IMG/VR virus record: IMGVR_UViG_3300049893_001613
Span: 32,444-96,443 of that record
Source: a virus
Length of the DNA: 64,000 nucleotides
Strand: one strand, 5' to 3'
Position 1 is the first letter of the stretch; every line of letters starts with the position of its first letter. Below are positions 29,301-41,300 of this stretch, in pieces. The position numbers were made by a program, and so were the translations under genes. The notes beneath the pieces are model-generated. The model did no database searches. It was not told where the DNA came from and saw only the letters and a list, made by a program, of their open reading frames with translations.

Positions 29301-32300
29301 TTCCGTACAGGACCAGATGGTACTATGAGAATCATAGGGCTCGAGCCAAACAAGCTTAATGAAAACGAAGTTAACTGGTTAATACAGAATCTACCAGGAT
29401 TGATCAGTTCTAAGAACTACACTGATCTTGACAGTGTTGTATACATGCCTAAGCACGCCCCTGGAGTGTACTCAGCTAATAAAGGACTTCCTGATGTGCT
29501 TACATTAGATCGTAGAAGAATACACCTGGTTAATACAACAAAAACTAAGGCTGATGTTCTATTACCACTAACTGGTGAAGCGGGTAAGAAGATCTGGGTT
29601 ATACTGGATTCCCCACAACTTAAACCAATGTTATCCGGACAACCTTTTGGATTCAGAATCATGACTCCTGATGGTAACAAAACTGCAGTGATGCTTAATC
29701 ACCCAGCAGGTCCAAAGATTGCTGAGCAGTTCAAGAAATTACTGAGCAATCAGTTCAAAAACATTAACAAGAAAAACTTAAACTCAGAGATAGTTTATAC
29801 GGACCCTACAGATCCAAATGCGACACCGTCTAATTCATACTACGAGTACCTGGTTAAGACGGGTTCTCTATATACTAATCTACCGGGCTCTAAAACACTT
29901 GGAAACGGTAAAGATTCTTCTTATTCATTTAACCAGGTAAGTCTATACTTAGATCCTAACCCGGCTGATGAAGTAGCAAAAGTAGACCACTCAGGTGAGA
30001 CTACTATTATACATGATGTTAAGCCAGCTCCAATACCTACTCCAACAGAAACTCCTACCCCTAAAAAAAGAGGAAGTGCTTTGGATGAAATTTATGGAGA
30101 AGGTAAATTACGTGCTGTAGTAGGTAATCATAAATTTGAAACAATCACTGAAAAAGAATTACAGTGGTTTAAAGAGACTTATGGTGAGGAATTCCTTACT
30201 ATTGCTAAAAACATTGACAAGATCGTTACTGAAGGTGGAGTAGAAGCATTTGGTATGTACTACAATGCCATGGTAACCCTTGCTGAGAAAGGTGAGACCG
30301 GTTCATTAGCTCACGAAGCTATGCACTTAGTACTTGATCCTATGACAGGTGTTGTAAGTGCAAAAGAAAGAGAAGACATTCTTAATGCTGCAGCTAAAGC
30401 TTACGGTATTGAAAGAAGTTATGACACTCTACAACCTAAGTTACGTGTTACAGATTCTTATGCTGGTCCTATTGCTCCGCTGGCAACAGAAGAAGCTGGT
30501 GAAACAAAAGCCCCTAAGGACTACATTGACTACTTTAAAAAGCGTTATAACTTAGCTAAAACTAAGTATGGTGGTCCAAGAACAGCTAAACAAAAAGAAA
30601 AGCACAAGGATAGACTTGACACATTCGCTTCAAGACTTAGAAGTGGTTATGTAAACAGAAAGTTTATTAACCAGCGAGCTGAAGCGCCAAAGTTTGCCGA
30701 GATTGATAAAGCTGGGGAAATTATTCCTATTACTCTTAGATTCCTTGAAAACATCAAGAAGAATAAGAACCACAGTACTTCTCTCGAAAGACCATTTAGC
30801 TTCAAAGACGCAACTCCAAAAGAAAATGAAGTTCTGAAAGAATTCTATGATGCTTTAAAAGCTGAAATTGAATTAAAATTCAAAAGCGAAAACAAACCTG
30901 TACCTAAGAATATCTCTAATGACAGGTTGGTTGATAAACTTGACGAGTGGTTACAAAAGAATTACAGTATACAAGCATATCCTGTACCAACTACACATCA
31001 ACCTTACGGTTTGTACTCAATAATTAGTGGGCATCCTAAAGTAGAAGGTGGAGAAGTATTCATTTCTGATGGATTACACTTCCCCCAACTTAATACTGGT
31101 CACGCTAAACAGCTAACCGACAAAACCTATTCTAACACATTAGGGTGGTACATTAATGCAAAGATCAATGATTCTACTTTCCTGTATGAATTCCAATCAG
31201 ATATTCTACCTGAAATAGCAGAAGGGAACTTTACATTTGTAAGAAGAGTGCAAACTCCAGAGGACCAGGAAACCGGTGAGATCGAATTCATATCATCTCT
31301 TCCAAGCAAATTATCTTACGACCATTTGAAGTTTACCAGAACAGCATCAGAAGCTGAAGTAAAAAACAAAATAGCTGATGTTGTAGAAGACTACGTAGAT
31401 ACTTGGATGGAAAGTACTGCTGATGATCTATTACATGCAGAAAAACACATGCGTGGTGATAGTAGTGCTTCACGCCAGCCTACACCCGATGCAGAAATAG
31501 ACAGATTAATTGAAAACGCTAACAAACCATCTCTTGCTTTAACAGCTGCTTACATTGGACATAAGAAGAAAACCGGTATAATCAAAAAGCTAGTTAATGA
31601 TTATGAAAAAAGTAATGAAGCTAATCCTCAAGAATTCTTCAACAAACTTGAAAAAGTTTTAGCACAATCTATTAAACCGATACTGGAACTTGCTGAATTT
31701 CAATCACCTAAATCTTTCTTTGTAAGTGAGGCGGATGATGTATCAGCTCACATTAAAGTAGAAACGGCTTCTGGTCGTAAATACTATCTAAACAGTATAA
31801 AGAGAGTGCTGGATGATATTGTTACTACAAATACTACTCGCAGATCAAGACCAGGACGTAGACCAGCTCAGCAAGAGCCAGTAAAAGTTCCTAAAACTCT
31901 GAAAGAACTATTCAAGATGCAGAAAGAAAATAAGGAACGTCTGCTAAAGATGGCTCATTCTGCTGTTCTTAGAAACAAAGCTACAGAAACTAAAGCTGCA
32001 CTACAATCTGAGATAGGGGAATATTATGAAGTAAGACGTGAAAAAATAAAGAATTACTTCAAAGAGTTGTTATTCGAAGAAGGAGCTCCTTACCAGGACT
32101 ACATTTCTGAAGTTGTAGAATACAACACTAAACAAGTAATGCGTGAGCTTACTGGTGATGATACTAAGTACAAAGTAGGTGAGGATTTAGCCAAACTACA
32201 GACTACTTACGAACATTGGTATAAAGTGATGTTCGACAAGTTCATTCGTGTGGCTCTTTACAGAGCTAAACAAGAGGGATTAAAAGAAGTTTATTTACCT

Positions 32301-35300
32301 ACATACGCTTCTATGACAGCTATTGAAGGAAGTAAACAAACTGGTCGTATTTATACGACACCATTTGAAGACAGAGATGTTGCTGCTCAACAAAAAATAG
32401 ACAAAACTGGGCAATTCGAAGTTGACGATATTAATTATGTAAGATTAAGACCTGAAGACAGAACATCACCTATAGATTTATCAGATGATGCCTGGCCCGG
32501 AGAGCTTGAAGCTGGTTTGGAAGAAGCTGAGCGTAGAAAAGCTGAAGGAACTAAATACTACAAAGGTTCTGAACAAATCAGTGAAGAAGAATACAAAGCT
32601 GCTGCAGAAAAATTTGTCAAAAGCAGAAGAGTAGGACCCTTCTACGCAGCACTTTCTAAAATCAAAGGAGTTAAAATCCAAGGATTAGAAACCCCAGACT
32701 GGTCAAAAGAACCATTACTGAAAGTAAATTTAGAAGAATACAATCCAGTTAATCTGGAGCGTTTCAGAACAGTAACTCCAGACTACAGTAACCTTACAAA
32801 TGATGCTAAAATAGAGGAAATGCTGGCAGAAGAATTCCGTAACTATTGGTTATCAGATGGTAAGATAAAACCTACTGAACCTAAAGTTAAAGGATTCTTT
32901 GCTCGACTAATGAACTTTATTAAGAAGCTTCTTGGTTTCAAAGGACCTATTGAGAAACTATTCTATCAAGTAGCAAACACTCCTCTGTCACAAGAACAAA
33001 GACTGGCAATCCAGAATAAAGCAAAAGGTATGGTTGATCCTCAGGACCCCAAATTCCGTAAGCTTCCTGGATTCAAGTATATAAAGCAACAACAGGAAAC
33101 AATCCAGGCATTCTCTTCTGAAGTTATTAAAGTTGCACATGAACTTTCAAGAAAAGAAGAAGTGTACCTTGGTGATTTCTTAACCAACAAAACTAATATT
33201 CAAAATGTATTCGAAGCAGTCAAGGCAAACTTCCAAGAAGATCTTGAGAGAATTAAGAAACTCACTGAATGGACAAGTGAGGAAGAAGCAAGATACTACA
33301 GCTACCTCGCAGCAGGTATTGGATCTCCACTCGAAGGAGACGATATGTACGTTGGTCAATATGAAGATACTACAACAGTTACTGGATTCCCTGAAGACGG
33401 ATTCAAAAGCAAAGTCCTGAAGGACCTGGCACGTTATGGATTTAAAGTAAAATTATCTGATGGTACTGATTACGAAAATAATCAGGAAGAGGATGAGCAG
33501 ACTGCTGAACTTGAGAACTCAATAGATGAATCAGGAGAAGGAGAATTTCTATATGCTGTAGATAAATCTCTCATTAATCCTTCTAAGTCGATGAGTCAGA
33601 GGATGAAAATGTTCTTAGCTTTAATCCCTGAACCATTAACAAATGAAAAGGGAGAATATGTTGGAGATAAAAAGACTGTATTTGGAACAACCAAATTCCT
33701 TGATTTCAGAAAAGTAGATGGTAACCTGACACTTAAACTACGTGACAGTATTAATCCTTTAACCAGATTAACTAATCTGGCTAAGAATGATCCTATTGCC
33801 CGGGTTGTATTGAATGCTTTAATGGAAGAGAAGAACAAAGGCAACAAGCAGTTGTTCAACGAATTCGTAGCTAAATACAATCGTGATGGTTACTATAAGA
33901 AGACCGTTCTCTACGGTACAAAACTCGTCAATCTTAAACCAAGCGAGATTGATCCTGCTATGCCGAATGTTCGCACTCGCCTGGAATTATTTGCAAAAAC
34001 AATTGATTCTGACCGTGCTTCTTCAGACCGGGTTCTTCACAATAGATGGAGAGAAGAAGGTATTCGTAAAAAAGTTACTGATACTGATGGTACTGTAAAT
34101 CAGACAAAAGCAGATGGCTTATTGAAGCGCTTCAATGACTTTAAAGCTAAGTATGTTGCAGCTCAGAATAAGAAGTCTCCACTGACTTTCGAAGAAACTA
34201 AAGCTGAGTTTGAAAGCTTGCTGGGAGAACTTGGTGTGACTCTTCACCCTAACTTATGGAAAGAGTTTGATGCTATTGTAAATCCTGGTTTAAAGAGAAA
34301 GAAACTAGCTGAGCTATTCTTTGGATTGAGAAGCCGTACTTTAGAGCAATTACTCGAGAATACAGCCAAAGGAAATGATCCTTACGAAGGTTCTACTGTA
34401 CTGACTACGTTATCACGTATGAGCTCAGTATACATGGAAGACTCAAGAGGAGGAGCTTACAGAAATGATTCTGGAAAGCAAGAGAATCCTATTAACTGGC
34501 CTTCAGCTCTCACTGAGTTAATCAATCAGGTTAAGAACAACAACCAGTCTGTATTCGAATACTTTACAGATGATGATTTCTACAAAGGAAATCAATTCTT
34601 AAATGTTGTTAAAGCTAATCCGGATAAGATAGATTTAACGTTTTCATCTGTATCCAAACGAAATAACGAGGATCCTAAAGACTTCGAGAACAGACGTAAG
34701 ATTGATTCTATCATCATGCGTTTGACTACCTTCTATAACAACGGAGGTAACGAAGCTCTAATCTTTACAGGTACTCCTGAAACAAGTACCAAGCAACCAA
34801 TCTTAAGCTTACCTAAGTACAAAGGTACCAAGGATGCAAGAGACTTCCTGTTTACAGTGTTGAAGAATACAATGAACAGTGAAATAACACGTATTCAAAA
34901 GATTAAGGCTTTTGCAGGAGAAGACCCCCTGTTGGCGAATATTAAAAACTATGGTAAAGCAACAAAGTTTGTTTATATACCTGGGCTTAACAGTATTCCT
35001 AACCTCGTAGAATCCCTGGCTAATGGTGAAGTCAGCCCGGAACAGAAAGCTGAAGCGCTAAACTCCGCAAATGCGGAGATTAACCGGTTCATCGATGACC
35101 ACTTCATGAGGTTTAAAAACTGGTTACTGGCTAATGACGTCATTGAGCAAAGTGTTAAAGGTGTAGTTACCAGCAACCGTATCCCTGAAGGATTACTTGA
35201 TAACAGAGAGGTTGAAACCTTCCTGCAGGAATTCTATTTCAATGATCTTGCATGGAGAATGAGTGTATCTCAGGTGTTAATGGGTGATAAAGCCCTCTAC

Positions 35301-38300
35301 TCTGATGATGATAACTACTTCAAGCGTGCTAAACACATTGTAACTCCGGGTATCAAAGGATACTCTGAAACCCCGGTTACCATCTCAATAGGTGTTTATC
35401 CTAAACAGATGAAGATCAATACTCCTGAATACCTCAGTGAATTAGCTAAGTGGGTTGAGGATAAGGGGTTAATTAAAGCTTACGAAGAGATCAACAAGAC
35501 TGATGCACAGTCACTGGCCGACATAGATACATATCGTATCATGGCTGACTCTATTGGACAATGGAGCCCTGACCACGAGCGTGTGTACAAGATTGCGTGG
35601 TCAAAAGGAATCACTATCCGTAAAGCTACAAAAGAACTTGTAAAATTAAATCTGATTACTGAAGAAGAAGGTCGAGACTTGATGAAGACTGCGTCTCGTA
35701 TTCTACTCCAACCGTTGAAACCTTCTCGTGCAAGATACAGAAAGCACAGATTACCAGACGGTAAAGTAATCATTATAAAAGAGTGGTTCAAAGACAGTAT
35801 CACACCTATTACTCCTGAATTAGCTGTAACCCATAAGGGATACGAAGACCTGTTAGCTTACATGAAGACTAATCAGGTTGGAATTATGTCAGCTGAAGAT
35901 ACAGTGAAAGTAGGTCTGTACGGTTCTATCACAGATCTATCTGTTCCTATGGAGCAGTGGCAGAAGAGAACCATATCTTTAGAAGACATTCGCTACCCTC
36001 AGATTCTTCCGGATAAGAAGAAGACTAAAATTAAAGGTACCCAGTTCCATAAACTGGCTTTAGGTAATATCCAAGACAAAGTGAAATATAAAGTAGGTAA
36101 TACTACAATGCTTGGTTCTACTGTCAAAGAGAAATGGAATGAATACTGGCTGGAGAAAATCCAAACTTCTGATAAGAAACTTTGGACCCAGCTTGGGGTA
36201 GGCGAAAACTTTGAGTTATCTGAAGATCCTGCAATCAGAAAAACACAGCTTTACAAATTAAAGCTTGTACTTGAACAGGAATTCTCTTCAAGAGACTTAA
36301 ACGAAAACTATCAGGATGTTCTTGAATTGATCCGGATCGCTAATGATCAGATTGACTTCAAGCTCCCTATATCAATACCAATGTTTGGACAGAAGTTCCA
36401 ATCTATCCTGTCTAACCTATGGAGAAAGAAAATCCTCGCTCAGGACAGCCCTGGATACGCTGCAGTTAACCTTGCAGATTGGGGAACAGGATATGATGAC
36501 GAATTGAAGTTCATCCAGAATGAGAATGGTGAAGTTATTGAAGCTGAGATCGGCCTGCCCCTCGAGAACCTTGGAAAACTAGGGTTAAAGTATGGTGATA
36601 ACGTGCTTCCTAACGGACGTATAGTTTGGGACCGTTTAACTGAAGCTCAGAAACAAGCACTGCAGTTTATTCTGTACCGTATTCCAACATCCAACAAATC
36701 ATCTATGATTCCGGTAAGAGTAGTTAAAATACTACCTTCTAACCTGAACAATGTAGTAATGATTCCTGGTGAACTTACTGTACAACAAAGCTTAGACTTT
36801 GACGTAGATAAGTCACAACTACTTGCAAGAGTACTTACCAAAGACGGCTCTGTAGATAAGGATAATGTCGATACAAAACTATTCGATCTGTACTGGGGTA
36901 TTCTAACAAACCCAGCCCATATTGAAGAGGTCCTTACTCCTCTTGATTCTAAGACTCTGACCATGAAGTTAAATGAGTACAGAAACAAAGGATTAATAGA
37001 CGAGAACAAAGGATCTTCATTTGCAAGCGCTGATGTCGATATCGAAGCTGAACTTAAGAACAAAGACGCAAAAGCTGAAATTGGTATTACTTCTCGTTTC
37101 AATACCGGACATACAATGCTGCAGATGATAAAAGACTTTGTGTCTGTGACGATGGGTATCAATATCAAAGTTGGTAACAAGTACGAGCACTCGAATCTTG
37201 GAGCTATGTATGATGCTAATGGTGAAGTGCTAATCTCACGTAACCTTGCTGAAACACAACAAGCAGCTCTGGATGCAGCTAATACACCGCTACTATCTTA
37301 CTTCAATGTAGTAACTGGTACAATGAGCTCATTCTGTACTATGATCCTTTATGGAATACCTCTTCCTGTAGTAACAGATTTCTTCATGCAACCTGTTATT
37401 GCTGAATGGACTAAATTCTACGAACAAGAGGGTCTTAATGCTGATAAAGCGACCCAAAGACTGTTTGCTGAATATCCTGCAATCAAGAATCAATACAATG
37501 CACTTGAAGAAGGTACCGTTAAAGTTGGTCTTACAGAAGAAGGGCTTTCAGCTTACCTGGGACAAAAAATAGGAACCTCAACCTCACACGATGCACGTGT
37601 GTTGCTGGAGTTCCGTAATATAATGACTATTGCTTCACAATTAAGTAAGGTTAATAACGTGTTATCAATCGATACGTTCAAAGACACTACTGGTATTGAA
37701 GCAATGGAAGGATTAGTACAACAGGTTAATGACGCTATTGACCCTGATAAGCCAGTAGCACTTGACATGCGTATGTTTGAACTTGATGAGACTCCTCCGG
37801 TTGGAAAGCGTTTAGCTGCTTTCTACCAGTATGGTGTAGTCAACTTCCTGAAGTATGCTGGTCAGTTCTTCCCTTCAGCAACAATGCCTTACAGAGCTGT
37901 AAGAACACATTTTGCTGTAAGTATGGGACAAGCTGGTATGACTAACAAAGATTCTATCAAGTCGATCAATCAGTTTACAGACTACTTTAACCTGGAACAC
38001 GATGGATTCCTGTCAAGATCTCTTGAGAATATCCATCCTCAGAAAGCTTCTTACCGTACAAGATGGTCGTTTACAGACCCTAAGAATACCTTATGGATGC
38101 ATATCGACAAGATGATCGATAAGTATCCGTCTCTGAAGAATAACGAGCTCATCCGTAACCTGGAAACCGGTAAGACATACGGTGAAGGTGTACAGATGCT
38201 TGGTATCCGTAATACAGACGGTAATACCAATAAGACTGAAGTGACAAACGGCTGGTACGAGTTATTAACAAGTACCAATGAAGAAATCCGCGGTTTAGGC

Positions 38301-41300
38301 CACGATTTGGTCCGTTTTGCTACGTTTACTACTGGTTTTGAATTCAATCCACGTTCAATGTTTGAACTGATTCCTGTATCTTTCTGGACTGAGTCCGGAG
38401 TAGAAGCAGGTTGGAGAAACATCGTTAAAGCCGGGGAAGCATTGCAGATTGACCGTGATGCAGTTATTCTGAACTACGTTCGTCACCAGTTCAGAACAAT
38501 GAAAAGATTCCCTGAAATCTATGGTAAGTTTACTAAAGAGAAAGGATTCATTTCTGATCTTGTTAAGGAAGCTACCCTTGAACCAGGTACTCAGCATATC
38601 ACTAAATTTGTACTAAGTGATGGTTACTTAACCCGTGGTATACCTCCTCGCTTCATAAGAGCTAAGAACGGAGCTACCGGTGAGTACCACCTATACGAGC
38701 AAAGCCCTGCTAATAACATGGTTTATGCTGAGCTACAGCCAGCTGGTGAACCATATGGATACATAGAAGTATCTGCAGATGGTCGTGCTGAATCACGTCT
38801 GCCTGCGAATAGAAGAACTAAAGCTTCTACTCATCCATGGAGCTCTGGACCAGTTGTGTCTAAAGCATTCCCATTATTTACTGGTACTACTTTAGGTGAG
38901 AATCCTATCATTACTCAGTATCTGCCTGAAGACAAGAACCACGCAGGTACTACCCTTGAGAAGTTAGCAGCTGAGGAGACTGATGTAGATACTAAGAAGA
39001 ACATAGAAGCTCTTTTACGCAACGTTGATAAGATTAACACACCTGTTATCCTTGCACCATTAGGTAACCAGCTAGGGGTGTTCGAAGTGGATACGAGAGG
39101 AATAAGTGTTATCAAGATTAAACCAAATGGTAACGTAGAATCTGAATCACAGATGCGCCATGTGCTTCTTCACGAATTGAACCACGCGTTCTCTGTTGAA
39201 GTATTACTCAACCCGGTTGGAAAAGAACAGGAGAATTTCAGAACAAATGTTGAACGTCTTGCAAAAGAGAACAACATGGATAAGTTTGAATTCCTTGCTG
39301 AACTTGCTTCAAATAAAGACTTCAGAGCTAAACTCAGAAAGAAAGGCTTCTGGGCCCGTGTACTCCGTGCTTTACGTAAATTGTTAGGATTTACTGACCA
39401 GTTCGATAAAGTACTTGATCAGTACTATGATATCCTTGACAATGCGGAAACTCTGCAGGCTATGACTCCTGGAGAATATGCTATGAAAGAGGAGAAACCA
39501 GTAGGAAGAAAGAGAATTGACATTCTTGCTCAAGCCTTAGCTTCTCTTAAATCAAGAGCTAAACTGCTTTCTGATAAAGGTAAACGTACTGAATCCAAGG
39601 AACTACACAACCGTATTAAAGTCTTCAAAGAATTAATGAAGACTAAGAGAAATGAAGCGGTTATTAACTACATCCTGCAGGTAGATGATGAGATCCAGAA
39701 ACTAAAAGGCGCTTTTGCTTTAATGGCTAAGAGCCCTGACAAGGTTGATCCGGATACACTATATTCTATGCGTCAGCAATTAACATCGTACAAGTTACTT
39801 GATGCTTTCGCTGACCAGATCCACCTTAGCCCTACAAGCTTCGTGCCTGAGGGAGGTAACAGTGATATTCTGTTAAAGAACCTTGATGACCTGCGTGCTG
39901 ATGTCCATAAACTGAACAACAACACAAGAAGATTAGCTATCATACGTTTTGCTTCAGTAGCAAAGAAGGCTCTTAATGACCCTACTTTAACCCTGGAGAG
40001 TTTAATAGACAACTTTGATCGTGCTGACCGTGACGTACACTTCATCAACAGATTTGTTGAAACTGGTATGGAAATCAATGACCCAGCTGTAAAGACTGCA
40101 GCTAAACTGTTGATCGACAACCAGGCTGAAGCTTACAGAAAAACCCAGGATGACCTGTACATTACAAGTCCTAAATCTCAGACAGCTACAATAGTTGTAA
40201 AAGAGAAAGGAAAGAACAATAAGTTCAAGTGGACAACCAGAAAGGTTAATTTCACTTCTGTAGGTATGATGAAAGCTTTGTCAGAATATGAAACATGGCT
40301 TAAGAGTAAAGGCAAGAACATCAATAACTTTGTGGATAAGTTTGGACCGGTTATAGACATCGACTCACTTGAACAGAATGCAGATGGTGTACACTTAATC
40401 TCGCCATGGTCTCCAGAAGGACAAAGAATAATGTCTATCCCTGAGAGCTCACCAGACTTCCCATTACGTCAGTTCTATGAAACCTTCGTAATGCAATATC
40501 TAAAGAGCCAGGAGAGTATCCCAGCGTACAGTCACCGTCCTGGACTACGTATCCCAAGCATCCAAAGATCTATGCTTGAAGGATTAAGCCGTGAAGAAGG
40601 AGCTGGTAAGTTTGTACTGCTGAAAGAAGCTGCTATCGACAAGGTACGCCAGCGCTACGATGAGACTGACTTTAAAGCAGTTGATCAGAATGGTAAACCT
40701 CAGGAGTACATTCCTGTAAGATTTATTTCTAAACAGGATGGACAAGAAGGCAGATTATCTACCCGTGAAGTAAGTTTAGACCTTGCTACTACACTACCAC
40801 TATTCATCAACGAGTCATACAAGAGACAAGGATTAGAAGCACTTAATGCTGACCTGGAACTTGGTAAACTTGTGCTTGCTGAAAGAAGAGTAGTTAAAAC
40901 CCGTAACGTAGCAGGCCCTGGATTAACACCATGGTTAAGTAACAAGAAAGAAGGTATTCCTCTAGCTTCAGGAGAATTTGATACTATCCCGGGTGAACAG
41001 TCGAACTCTTACCAGACCTATGATTCTCTTCTAAAGAGATTCATGTATGGTGAAGTTAAGAAGAACGAGCTTGATGTTGAATTAGGTGGTAATAAGTTCA
41101 GTGGTGCCAAGATGATCGACACCCTGCTACAAGCCACTGGTATCAAAATCATGTTTGCTAACGTAGCTATCCCACTCACCAACTTAATTATGGGTGAAGT
41201 ATCCATGATCAAGGAGATTGTTGGGGGAAATGTGATTAACAGAAAAGATTATTCTGCAGGTATGTCCTTCTTCAAGAAAATAGCATTACCTTCACTGGCT

